Shown in pieces: positions 46,902 through 57,696 of a stretch of DNA of 64,000 bases. The notes under the pieces were generated by a model. That model had not been told where the DNA came from. It searched no databases and saw only the letters and a program-made list of their open reading frames with translations. The DNA is from Lepraria neglecta (taxonomy: Eukaryota; Ascomycota; Lecanoromycetes; Lecanorales; Stereocaulaceae): NCBI GenBank assembly GCA_033220425.1, contig CM065648.1:744001-808000 (forward strand), read 5' to 3'. Numbering within the stretch: position 1 is the stretch's first letter; every line of letters begins with the position of its first letter. A program made the position numbers and the translations under genes.

Positions 46902-48141
46902 ATGATGTCAGTATCTCCGGATATCATTAGAAAGATCCCTATACCTGAATATCCGATTCGTGTCTCCAAAGGAGAGCCTAAGCAGTTGTCATACGATTCT
47001 CAGCAACGCATCATGAAATGGAAATACACGTGGGACAACTTTGTTCCTCATCTAGCATGGCTGATCGAACCAGATGTCGATCTCACCAAACAATGGTACA
47101 GCTATATCTTAATAAGCTCGGGTATGCCAATCACAGTCTATCAGTCCAGTTTCTTGCAGAGGGCGCATTCAACAGGGTCTCACACCAACTCTATAGAGGA
47201 ATGGGGACGACGAGCGCAAAGAATTGGTGTTTCGCGCAACCCTTCCTGTCCACCCCTACTACGAAACAGAGAGTGATGTTGCAACGAGAGGGATTGTCAG
47301 ACATTTCACCAACATCCCTGTGCCAGTCGTTTATGCCTTCGACTCATCAATGCAGAATCCCTTGGGCCTGGAATGAATCTTGATGGACAAGGTCAATGGC
47401 AAACCACTTAGGGAGACCTGGTTCGATATGGAATATAATTCACAGCTTTGCATAACAAAGTTAGCTGCATCCTGGACGAAACAGCTAGCTTCCATCCAGT
47501 CCATCAAGATTGGAGGTATCTACATGCGGTCGTCTGGAAGGTTTCTCGAATTCTACGCCGGCCCCTCCGTCCACCCTACTTTAATTCAGGATTGTCGCCG
47601 GCTTTTCGACATCGACCGCGGACTGTACAACGCGCTGCAAGATTGGTACAGTGCGGTGCTTGATGCCGCAGACAAAGAGCTCGATGTTCTATGAGAGAAC
47701 ATCCGTGCTATTACATGCAAGAAAGATGATGAATTCGGCTTGGATTCGTTCCCATTCTCAAACAGCTCGACACACAGCTCCTCACAGGGCGCTTCATCCG
47801 CAGAAACTATCGAAGATCCAATCTCTAGATTGTCAAGGGAAATGGATGAAGAGAACAAGGAGTGGAGGACATTCACAATACGTTCACTCCTCATGTATCA
47901 AGCAGCGGTTCTTTCACTCCAAGCTGCAGTGCTTCAACTCTTTCAGAAATCGAGCGCAGGCAAAAACGAGATATCTCACGCCAAATTCAAAAGCCAGCAA
48001 GCCACATGGTGTGATAGTACGGCTCAGGAAACCGGGTATATAGTCACACCACGCTATGCTGCCAAAGATCGCTTTCAATGCCCACGGATATATTCTTACA
48101 TGGTGATGCACGTCAAAAATTCCTATACCAATGCCGCCTAG
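46902..48141 (+). pseudogene. APH-like phosphotransferase, copy 2, N-terminal part, inactivated
   Basis: Paralogous to copy 1 but split over three frames. Pieces in order: GEPKQLSYDSQQRIMKWKYT, VQFLAEGAFNRVSHQLY (nucleotide-binding loop), VFRATLPVHPYYETESDVAT, RGIVRHFTNIPVPVVYAFDS, NPLGLE, then TGA at 47374-47376, then ILMDKVNGKPLRETWFDMEY and the long frame to 47694 (SIKIGGIYMRSSGRFLEFYA). Copy 1 has Trp at the TGA position (LGLEWILMEE), so this stop is a TGG to TGA change supported by the paralogue. A further protein-like frame (PISRLSREMDEENKEWRTFT) runs to 48141. The catalytic loop is absent here; a matching piece lies beyond the ALG5 fragment at 48935. Confidence 0.75.
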
Positions 48142-48330
48142 GGTCTAAATGTACTCCTTTATCCCGATGGAGCCTTGTCCGCCCTTTAAGCTCTAAATCC
48201 GTCGTCCCGTTTTTCTAGATTCTCACCATGGTCTACCTCAGCAACATGATTCCTACAGAAGCAGGCGGATCCATGCCGTCTTTCTTATGCACTCCTTCTA
48301 CCTCAACGCCGACACCGCCGTCGAGTCCAG

Positions 48331-48945
48331 TCAGGAGCGCCGATAAACTCCCAATCCCCAAGCCGCCCTTAGGACAGCTAAACCCCATGCCATACCCAAG
48401 CTATCCCATATCACATTGAGCTTGCTTCCCTTGACCTCTTGCCAGCCTATCGGAACTTCTGCTACTGGTATACCGGCCGACTCCGCAAGCATGAGCATCT
48501 CGACATCAAATATCCAGCCCTCGGAGTGCATATATGGTATTACATAGGGTAGGGAAGGTCGGGAGAAGAGTTTGAACCCGCATTGAGTATCTCCGATAGC
48601 GGCTGTCGCAGGAGGTGTGAGGAGTCGGAGGAGAAGGTGGAATGAGTGCATTAGGAGATTTCGGAGGAATGAGCGCTTAAAGATGTTAGGAACAATTTGA
48701 CTTGAATAAACCAAAATACTTACCTTGACCACGGCCTCGCTGCCCACGAGATGTGCTCTCGAGCCAATGGCCACTGCTCTCCCTTGTGTGTCTTCAAACT
48801 TTCGAGCTGCCTCAACCAATTTGCCCAGATCTTCGAATTTGCTCGCACCGTCTGCGTCGGCAAATATAGCGTATTGCCCTCTCACACGCCTCATCCCATG
48901 TGTAACCGCTCCTCCGTTTCTGTGAACGTTCGCCTAAGACATCTG
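48331..48945 (-). pseudogene. ALG5: Dolichyl-phosphate beta-glucosyltransferase (ALG5) fragment, C-terminal half only
   Basis: Minus strand, two exon pieces, >48945..48724 and 48675..48331, separated by a 48-bp GTAAGT..TTAAG intron that happens to be in frame. The reading starts within NGGAVTHGMRRVRGQYAIFA and DADGASKF, the ALG5 nucleotide-sugar DxD block. It continues GSRAHLVGSEAVVK, RSFLRNLLMHSFHLLLRLLT, IGDTQCGFKLFSRPSLPYVI, MHSEGWIFDVEMLMLAESAG and a hydrophobic end, with a proper stop. ALG5 makes Glc-P-dolichol at the ER from UDP-glucose, and family members are about twice this length. The N-terminal half (membrane anchor and first strands) is absent; a stop lies just upstream and the flank beyond is APH-like sequence on the other strand. 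It is thus a fragment, probably with a full gene elsewhere. Confidence 0.8.
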
Positions 48946-49350
48946 GCAGTCTTTCTACCATGCTATCGCACCACGACATCTCATTACAAAACATTTTGGT
49001 GGATGATTCAGGCAAACCCGTCGCTCTGCTGGACTGGGAATTAATACAAATCGAGCCTCTGGTATCGGTTTCTGCATGGAGAGGAAATCTGCAACGCACC
49101 TTCAATTCCTAAATATTGGAGCATCTTTAGAGAATGGAGCCCCGAGAAAGTAAAGGAGATGCTGGAGGTTGATGTGAGAGAGCACGAAGCAAATTTGGCG
49201 GATTACATTGCGACCAAGCTCCGGCCAGAATATCTGAAGGAAATGCAGCGAATTAGCTTTCCATTAGCAAGAGCAATAACAGGACTTGCAGATGAATACC
49301 CGCAGGATTTAACCATCGCATCATGTATCCTCATGACGATGCATACCTGA
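48935..49350 (+). pseudogene. APH-like phosphotransferase, catalytic-loop and C-terminal fragment
   Basis: A plus-strand frame gives TMLSHHDISLQNILVDDSGK, PVALLDWELIQIEPLVSVSA: the APH Brenner-type loop (HxDxxxxN) and the following metal site (DxE). The reading then moves to another frame (HGEEICNAPSIPKYWSIFRE, WSPEKVKEMLEVDVREHEAN, LADYIATKLRPEYLKEMQRI) and ends at 49350. It could be the missing C-lobe of copy 2, cut off by the antisense ALG5 fragment, or a separate copy. No N-lobe is attached. Confidence 0.7.
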
Positions 49351-50574
49351 GCCCTAAATGAGTAGAGGAGCTAACAGGTGTTGTACAGTTGTCCTGATCT
49401 ACCGAGACGACAAGGAAAGAACATAGCTGGAATGAGATGATTCTCTTGGAACAGGTGCTGCAGCAGCGAGCATGGTACGAGATAGACTCGCATTTCCTTA
49501 CCGCAGAGATTGGAAAAGATCGCACAAATGAGCTAGGGTATGTTAAATTGACATTGAGAGGGTCGACGATGTGCAGCCGGAGATAGAAGACTGCATCGCG
49601 AAGGACTTAGCGAGATGAATAATAAGCAGGCTGACCAAAACGAGCAAATCGGAGACGGCGATAATGGACATGCGACGTAGAAAATGCAAGTATCTATGAC
49701 TTCGATACTCAGAACTCATGCTTTGATAGCGGCCGCCTGCCTCACTTGGTGACATCTCTGCGACTTTTCGAGTTGTATTCTCCAATCTGTACGCTCAGGG
49801 CTTCGGTAGTACCTGCTGTCTGTTGCTTCTTGCTCTTGACCTTTGCTTCTTTTCTTGAGCCAAATGATTCAGTCTGGACCTATGACCCGCTCGAATCGAC
49901 TTCTGATTTCTGATCTATCAGCTTAACAGGATCTGTGAAAGTCGCCATCTAGGGCTCTTCTTTATCCCAGGTAGTCCAAATTCTTCACAGACGCGCAAGG
50001 GAAAACGATGGCCCTTTCAGTTACTCAGCCTGTTGCTGGCTTCCTATCCACACAGAACCAAAAGAGAGTTACCACTGCCTGGAAACCTCACTGGCTACTT
50101 CTGAGGTCTTTGACTACCATCGAAAGCACCTCTAGGTTCTTCTACGCTTGTCCAAGGCAGAACATGCTCTCGCCCTTCGAACTCGACAAAAGATTCCAGT
50201 ATTCTACAGAGGTCTAGATTTAGCGCCAAGAAGGCTATCCACCGGCCGGTGATCATCTGCCAGACTATCCGTGCCCAACTCGGAAACCATCGTCTTCTAC
50301 TTCACGAGCTATTGCTTTCAAGCTTTACCGGAGATCGGCTGCAAACGTTGAACGCATACAACGAAAGCTTTCACGAGCGGAGCTGAGTAGAGCATAGTTG
50401 TGGCGTCACAAGTGGGAGCTCGCTCCTCACTCACGCGGTGATTCCGTTGGGAGAATTCCAATGTAAAAGCTAGGTCTACTAGAGCCATCCACGATAAAAC
50501 ATAAGTCTTCCCATCGTCTCTCGCTATCAAATCGAACATCTGTGCTTTCCTATCCTCCTATTCCTGCTCGCAAA
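49351..50574. other. Gene-poor interval before the Ser/Thr-rich secreted gene
   Basis: No supported gene. Minus-strand frames at 49331-49525 and 49543-49785 and a plus frame at 50008-50217 show no motifs. Confidence 0.5.
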
Positions 50575-51702
50575 ATGCGTTTTCTCAGTAATTCCATGCT
50601 TGCTCTCGCCGTTGTTACAGCCGTATCTGCTGCTGCAATTGAAGGGAGCACAGAGAAGAGACATAACGCACCATGTAATCATCAATGCTGTTATCGTGTC
50701 GTCAGCGATATCACCATGCCGCTGGTTCTTATTGTAGGCCTAAGAACCATGATTCAAATACGAAACAACGCTCTTCTCGCGCTTCGTCATGTTCGGTCTG
50801 CAATGATATCTTTCACCAGCTCAATCATGCTTGCTCTAGTATTACAAGATGCACACCTACTATAGCGATGTCAAAAACTACCACGTCCTCTCAGTAAGTG
50901 CTTTTTCTTAGTGTTCTGCAGTTGCATAGCTGATGCGTCACCTAAACTTAGCTCGAAAAGCTCGACTTCGTCATCTCACACGAAGACCTCCCACACCAGC
51001 ACCTCCCATACCAGCACCCCTCGTGCCAGAACTTCTCATATCAGTACTTCTCACACCCGGATTCACACCTCCTCAGCAAGCACCGTCCCAAGTAGTACAC
51101 CAACCCTGATACTTCCAGCCACCAGTGCCACCTACACCTGCCCATCCACTACAAACGTAGTCGTTAACCCCACTCTCGGCCCAACAGCCCCAACAGACTA
51201 CACGTTCGAGTTCGTATCTACATACCTGCCAGCACGCGCGCCAAACCTCGACACAAATCCTTGCATGTAAGCCTCCCTCAAGCACCCTTTTCCATCGCCC
51301 CATCCATTAACAAGGTTCTTCAGCGACCTCTCCATTGTACAAGCAGGCACCTCTAGCCACACTTTCGTCTATGAACAAGTGGCTCTCGACCCATCCAAAA
51401 TTTACACCCTTAGATACGTCTACGGCTTTGATACCACGGCTACGCCTTTGGACGAGCCGGGTCCAACCTGTTCCCTCACTGTTGGCCTGGGTCTTCGAAG
51501 ACTAGATGTCCTGAATTTGCCAACGGATACGCAACAGAATCCCTCTATGACGACTGCGCGGGTATTCACCGGCTTCTTTATTGATACCACTAGTGAGAGA
51601 CTCGGGTTTGATTTTAATTGCATTAGGCCGAATGATTCGGCGCAACTCTTTTTTTATGAAATCCATCTTACTACTGACAATACTTGCCCTGCTTCTGGAT
51701 AG
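50575..51702 (+). CDS. Secreted Ser/Thr-rich protein with Cys-containing N-terminal region
   Basis: ATG 50575 starts a signal peptide (MRFLSNSMLALAVVTAVSAA) followed by EKRHNAPCNHQCCYR. The protein-like reading then shifts to another frame (RPKNHDSNTKQRSSRASSCS, VCNDIFHQLNHACSSITRCT) ending at 50893; either an intron with a weak donor (GTCGTC, acceptor CCTAAG) or a frameshift links them. Later introns are clear: 50894..50951 and 51267..51323. Exon 50952..51266 holds a Ser/Thr/His-rich repeat region (SHTKTSHTSTSHTSTPRART) and ATYTCPSTTNVVVNPTLGPT. The last exon, 51324..51702, reads DLSIVQAGTSSHTFVYEQVA, IYTLRYVYGFDTTATP, RLGFDFNCIRPNDSAQLFFY and ends at a stop. This layout suggests an extracellular, O-glycosylated linker between two small modules, the last a possible beta-sandwich. 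The family is not recognised. Confidence 0.6.
50965..51070 (+). repeat. Short tandem repeats coding for the His/Thr/Ser linker
   Basis: Repeats of roughly CACACCAGCACCTCC and variants code for HTSTS-like units in the secreted protein. Units are imperfect but clearly related. Confidence 0.6.
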
Positions 51703-52192
51703 GGAGGAATGTTGTTGTTTCTGCTAAACAGTACATGATATTCCTGAGCCTTCTAGGTACAAAAGATAACTGAATGCATAGATCACGCACGATTTATATG
51801 ATGAAAACCGATTTTGTAAAGGAAATTCGGGCATCCGCAATGCTTGGCTGGTCTCTTACCTCGAGTACATGACGAATATACTCATGGAAATCTCAAACAC
51901 GACCTACTATCATAAAATGATTGTATATCAGCCGTCTTGGCAGTGTTTTAGTTCGCAGGAAGCAAATGCACAGCTCTACTGCCTGTTCATTGGCTCCTTC
52001 CTCAGCTCGATTGAGAGGAAAGATGGCTCAACCGCGCTTGCAGTGACGCACTGCTAAATCTAGCAATGGATTCAGCGATAACTTCCCAGCCTTCCTGTCA
52101 CAAATAGCAAGCATGCTAAGACCGTCGATGCATAATAATACCATGATACCAACAAGAGTTGCGGAGGTAGCCGCCAAGACAAGCGCGCGTCT
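51703..52192. other. Intergenic region before APH-like relic 3
   Basis: No supported gene; short frames only. Confidence 0.45.
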
Positions 52193-52882
52193 TTGGCACA
52201 AAATTACGAATGTAAAATTACGAGACCCTTTCTATGTCGTCCTTGCCACCTCAAGGATGGTCTCCTGCAAAATTCTCAAAGCGTCGAAGAAACCACACTT
52301 GCCCAGGCGGACGAGGATGATCACCGAGATGAGTGGAGGCGGGGAATCGGGAAATCTAATCTGGGTTTCCTGCCTGACGATCTCTTTTTCTACCGAGACC
52401 TGTTGCCAAAGCTTTGTCCACTTCCACCTGTGTCCGAGCCTCTTACCACTATGCTGTCGCACCCGGACATTTCCATGGACAACATCTTCGTTGATGACGC
52501 TGGGAAACTAGTTGCGCTGATTGATTGGGCGAGAGCCCTAGTCGAGCCTGACATACTAAAATGCTGGATCCCGGAATCCCTGAACGAAGAGGAGGCCTAC
52601 AGTACACCTTTGGGAACTACCGGCATTTTTAACAACGAGAACAACAAGATATTCACAGAAGAGCATTTAGATCATCTCAACAAATGGTCTGAGGGAGGCG
52701 ATCTTCACGTGAGGAGCATGATTGAAAAGACGAAGCTTCGCGCGGTCTATGAAGCAGAGCTCAGGTGTCTAAATTCTCCATTAGCACAAGTCTGCAACCG
52801 AGATCCAGTGAGTTACGACCAACAGCTGCTTAACCGTGTCTACTGGCCTGAGAATTACGCTGGTCTGCAGGCATTCGAATGA
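52193..52882 (+). pseudogene. APH-like phosphotransferase, copy 3, C-terminal half
   Basis: An open frame reads DDLFFYRDLLPKLCPLPPVS, TTMLSHPDISMDNIFVDDAG, KLVALIDWARALVEPDILKC and runs about 120 residues more (TEEHLDHLNKWSEGGDLHVR; EAELRCLNSPLAQVCNRDPV) to a normal stop. The catalytic Asp and Asn (HPDISMDN) and the metal-binding Asp of IDW are kept. No nucleotide-binding loop or N-lobe is found in any upstream frame; the sequence before about residue 60 of this frame looks unrelated. It is a truncated copy and could not bind ATP as other members do. It is closest in pattern to copy 1 and the 48935 fragment. Confidence 0.7.
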
Positions 52883-53095
52883 GCTGTAGAGAGTCTAGGA
52901 GAAGCGGTAGTGATGGAAGGAATTGAGTAAAAAGAGATCAGAGTTATAGTAGCATTGGCACTGAACGCAAGGCTGAAAATGCTCCTCTCGAGCTCGGAGA
53001 ATATTCAGCTGTAGGCAGTCATATACCAATAAAACCATTACAAAAGTTGCTTTCTCTGGACCAGCACCCTCAGTAATTTGCAACCTCAAGAAGTG

Positions 53096-54112
53096 CTAGT
53101 CTAAGCAGAGTGCCAGTTGCATAGATAGCGACTCAACATTAACTTCGTCTGCAATGCTTTTGAGCACAAATGGACAATTAGCACGGCCTACATCCCGAGA
53201 GGAGGCACGTTGCTGGCAATGATTGAATTCAAAACCTTGCATTTTAGCTACACTTTGAAACCAAATCACCGAATCTGGAGGGCTTTTGAACACCATAAGG
53301 GCTGTTTTCATGGCGAATTCCATCTTTGCGTACTCTCTCTCCGCCAGCTTCCCTAACGTCCCCACACATCCTCAGTGACCATATCTATTTGCCCAGTATT
53401 TGTCGCGGCCTTTGTTCTTTATTGCCGAGGGTTGGAGTGGTGTGCCATTGTCATTGAAATCCTCCTGTAACAATTGCGCAGTTAAAACTTGCCTTTCAGT
53501 ACGGAATACTTCAAGAATATACATACATAAGGGACATCGGTGCGCTCGAGTCCGCCGAAAGGTCCATTGCAATTCCTGCCGAATTTGACCTCGATTTTAT
53601 TGACGATGTCGCCAGTAGGGCTCAGTCGGAAGGAGTCCTTGACGAATTCGCCGCTGACATGGTCTTTGGTATCGGGCTGGACCAACACAGTTGCTAATAT
53701 CGTCTTCAGGTGAGGCAACGAGCTGCTACTAGACATGCGCTGCTGGAGAGTCTTGCTCTTTGTGCGCCGATTGATACGGACTTCAACCATGTAACATCCC
53801 TTTGGATCAGCATCTGAGCGCTGTTTTGCTGTCAGCCTTGTCTGAAAACCGGGACAGTGCAGCCGAGCCTTGGGATGCGTTGGAACTTACACCTAGATGG
53901 TACAGGTAGTAGTCGTCATCTCGAGCAAATTCCGAGTATTGTCTACCATTAAAGACGTAATCCGCTTCGTTGATGCCGTCTAAATACTGGTGTGACTTTG
54001 CTCGATTTGGGAACTTGATTTTCTGTCCAGCTCGAAGTCTCGAGCTCCTTGGACCCTTTCTGCGGGTCAAGAGGCATATCCGGGTTCTCAGGTAGGTGCG
54101 CCATGGGCGCCA
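53096..54112 (-). pseudogene. Unrecognised decayed gene
   Basis: Protein-like pieces on the minus strand in order: MAPMAHLPENPDMPLDPQKG, then (another frame) NEADYVFNGRQYSEFARDDD and YYLYHL. A good intron (GTGTAAGT..CTCAG, about 53890-53806) joins to DADPKGCYMVEVRINRRTKS, LPHLKTILATVLVQPDTKDH and NKIEVKFGRNCNGPFGGLER. A frame change near 53540 leads to LCMYILEVFRTERQVLTAQL and NKGRDKYWANRYGH, then TGA (53372-53374), then in the same frame LGKLAEREYAKMEFAMKTAL, ending 53096. At least two frame changes and one stop cannot be explained by introns. The family is not recognised. Confidence 0.5.
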
Positions 54113-54766
54113 TGGTGTTCGAGAAGCTGATTTAGAGGACAATGGCTGGTGTTTTGGAAGGTTTGTGTGTTGTAGTGCATGGGAACGTGGATGGAGCTTC
54201 TTTCTGCTGGGTATAAATAGTACACCACAGCGGCTGGCAACCATGACTCTGTGCGTACGGAGTAGACGTCTAAGTGAAGTGTATACTAATCAGGGAAGGC
54301 AGCTGGTAGTTAAACATCTTTCCTCCCGTCCTCATGAGCGGTTTCCTGAGCAGTGACATTGATATAACACCTCGAAAGCGGCGGGACGTGGGGCCTGCAG
54401 CCCGAGACCAGCGGCAAAATTGGAAATATCTCACTCAGAATGTACATACAGAGATAGATTACTACCCATAGCTTTGGCTATAGGTATGGAACGGTAAGGA
54501 GGATATTTCCAAACTAAACAGGGAGGCTATAAAACCGTACTGAGCTGTAGACCATAAGATGATGCTAGCCGTAGGGATGCCTTCACTCGTCCATGAACCT
54601 GACAAAACGTCTGGTCAGTAACTGGTAGCCACAAGCGTTAAGGTTATTCACTTCCCAGTAATTGTGGACAACTTTGTAGCGAGAAAGTAAAGTGTTTGGA
54701 TCCTTATCAGCAGCCACAATCATCTTCACCCCAGTCAAGTGACTCAGTTGGCACCTGCAAGAGCTG
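54113..54766. other. Intergenic region between two unrecognised relics
   Basis: Nothing supported on either strand. Confidence 0.45.
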
Positions 54767-57156
54767 ATGAAATTGGTTTTACTTGATCACAATAGGGATG
54801 CTGTGGCGGTGGACAGCACGTTCACTGATTTTGTCTTCATCACAAAGAACTGTGGAATGGCCATCAGTCTTCGTGGCAGTACGTATGCCAGTGTCATTGA
54901 CGTATGGACTGTGGCAATGACCAGCCTGCAAAAGCTTATCTCTGGTATGCCGCAACGAATATCCAGAGCTGCGCTCCTGATCGGGCTTTCTGCCTGGCAC
55001 ATATTCCCGGATCTCAACGTGGTGAGTCCAATAGTCCCTGTCAAATTCGGCGATCCTTTAATCGGCGACGGAGGTGTCCTTACCTTTGGCCTGCAAAGTG
55101 CGTCACCGGATAGTGATGCCGGCGTTCAATGGTCCCTATAACTTTCACACCTTCGATATTATGGTGATCCTGTTAAAGCCTCTACTTCTGCAGACCTAGA
55201 AAGCCTGCGTATCTCCATGGAAGAACTACATATGATTGCGTTGGGGGCTGTGTTGGGGGGTTAGAGTAAAAGCTTGAGTGATAGTGTAGCTGCGGCAGAA
55301 TGTCTTGTGGCCTTGATAGGCTGTCATGATGGAGGCACAAACGGGACACTAGAGGAGAAGCTGCAATGGCTAGATTTTTTGTGCATCACGGCCCAACGTT
55401 TCCTTGATAACCCCATCGAGTACGGAGCGCGAGAATCACAAACTACTTCTATCATATGGTAGGAGAAAAGACCGCAAGCTACTTGGTATCCAGGACCGAC
55501 TTCAGCTGCCGCTGTTCGGCTTCGGTGAAAGGATGCTCTTGGCAAAGTGCTCTATGGACCTCTCAAAACCTAGTGACGATGAGGAGATATTGATCTGTCG
55601 CCTGCGTGCGCTGGCTCATCGCTGTAAGATGACTCCTCATCATCATCTATTTCAAATCGAATCTACCATCAACCATCTTTGTGGGACCAAGAATGGGCCT
55701 CACTACATCAGTACCTTGGCAGGATCACCGGGGGCAGAGGAATCTCCGTTGGACTGCAGATAATACTGAGAAACCACGTCGCACAGAATATCATGGCGAA
55801 GATTGTCGCTTTTTTCGAAGTGGCAATGTCAGATTGACTCGCCAAGCAGACCCGTTTCCTCAACTTCTTTGGCGTTCTTGCCCGCTCCAAATGGCAAACA
55901 ATGCGTCGTACGATGCCAAGTTTGACTTTGTTGCCGGTGACGTCACGAAGGCTGCCCTTTTCTGTGCCCGAAAGGAGATCGAGGCTCGCGGGTCCACGGA
56001 CGTGACAACGTATTCTGAAATCACTAAAATCATTCGTTCAGGAAAGCTCTGTCCAATAAAGATCCAAGACCATCTTCGATATCCAGATAATTATCTCCCT
56101 TCATTCGATACGAGAAGCGCACAACTGATGAAGGATTCTTTGAACAACCTGACGGTTGCGAGCGCTCTCTACAGACGTCTACCAGGAGCTACTGTTTCCA
56201 TTAGTGTGGTACAAATACCTATGTATACCGTCAAATGGGCTGTATATGGGCCAATTAACTTTGATATCTCAGACTTCAGACTTTTTGGTTTCCGGGAGCA
56301 TGTTAGTCAATGGCAAGGTGATCCTAACAAAGCAATGCTCTACTTCCCCAAAACGGCTCAATTCGCGTGTATAGCAATGTTCGAATCTGGCACATTGAAC
56401 ATTGACCCTGCTGGACTTTCAACAGTTATGGCCCTCTCATCTGGGAACTCGATATTCGTTGTTGACTCTTTGCTTCAAGATCCGTCCGAGCAAGGATTAT
56501 CGATCACGAGACTTCTTGGTAATTTGGGCCGTCCTAGCGTTGTCATGTTGGTACCACCACAAGCACCGCTGATCAGAGAGGCTGACCGTGGGACTTGGCG
56601 GCTAGTCAATCACTATGCCTTCGACGGAAAGTGGAAGACTCCTTCCAAAACAACATCACTTCATCTTTCTTTTACTGAGTACGAGATACCTTTGAGTGTG
56701 TCCGTTGGAGCAGTAGACGCCGAGGCCACGATGCTCGAGACGCTGATTTCTGTATATGATCGAGAAAGATGGGTTGCTGATATTGACGTTCTGTATTGCT
56801 TGAGCAGATCACACTTTTTTGTCTGCTTATCAGCGCAAGACTCCGAGGGATCCCTCGCTAGTTCTACTTCAAAAATGGAAGCTGTCCTACGCATGAAGGA
56901 AGCTGCTTCTAAACGCAAGCAGCTGATATCGACTGATTGCTGGGAAGAATTGCTGGATTTTCCAGACACACTCGGAGGCACGTCCATTGCGATGGTCAGG
57001 GCAGCCAAGAATTGGAATGCACGGCTTGCTACAATGTGTGTCTGTGTGCAAAGAGGATACCTTACGCAGGTATTACCGACAATGAAACCTTTGTGCATAG
57101 ATTGCGACCAAGGTCTGGAAGATATGCTTGAAAATACACAAGTCTTTATTGTGTAA
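54767..57156 (+). pseudogene. Large unrecognised protein gene with 5' half decayed and 3' half open
   Basis: ATG 54767 opens MKLVLLDHNRDAVAVDSTFT, VDVWTVAM-like sequence and MPQRISRAALLIGLSAWHIF. The frame meets TAA (55139-55141) and TAG (55263-55265) but continues in phase each time (LSHLRYYGDPVKASTSADLE; SKSLSDSVAAAECLVALIGC). It then changes frame near 55440 (RLQLPLFGFGERMLLAKCSM), again near 55690 (QEWASLHQYLGRITGGRGIS; LQIILRNHVAQNIMAKIVAF), and again near 55850. From there 1.2 kb is open: ALFCARKEIEARGSTDVTTY, TVKWAVYGPINFDISDFRLF, RGTWRLVNHYAFDGKWKTPS, to the stop at 57156. The full product would have been about 800 residues. Composition suggests a soluble protein; no catalytic motif is visible and I do not recognise the family. 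Confidence 0.6.
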
Positions 57157-57696
57157 AGATCGAGCCTCAGCGCTCTTGCGGAAGTGGCACTATGGATGAG
57201 ACATTGTCTCGCACTTCACCGCCAGCCTTTACTCTCTGTCCCTACCCCTTCATTTTAGTAACCAAATCTAGATGCTTCTCAATCTCTTTCGAAGCCGGAT
57301 TTCAAGGTTAAGATATGCGCGGAATTTCCAAACGGCGGATCATCGCATGTCGCTCTTCGCCTGAACGCGTTTCGAATTATCCCGTCCAAATTATCGCCTC
57401 CCCACTCATCCCAACTAATCGCCAAGTTCTTATACCACTCCATCGCCTGCATATTCACCCCACGATTGGGGAGGCTTTGAATCGGTTCTGAACGATGCTG
57501 GTGCAATGGATCTTCCAGAAGTATACGAGTATCTAGTCTGCCTGTCAGCCCACAGAATATGCCTCACATGCCCCAGAAGAAAAGTCTTTCCGAGATGAAA
57601 AGGCAGGCCGCAGCCATGAATTGACTTCTGTAGGTAATGTGATCTCAGAAAGAGACTGGTTGGCTGTTGCGCGGTGTCAGCTGTACTCGAGCAATC
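57157..57696. other. Intergenic region before the Pro-rich secreted gene
   Basis: A 228-bp minus-strand frame (57279-57506; AMEWYKNLAISWDEWGGDNL) is mildly protein-like but isolated. Nothing is called. Confidence 0.4.
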
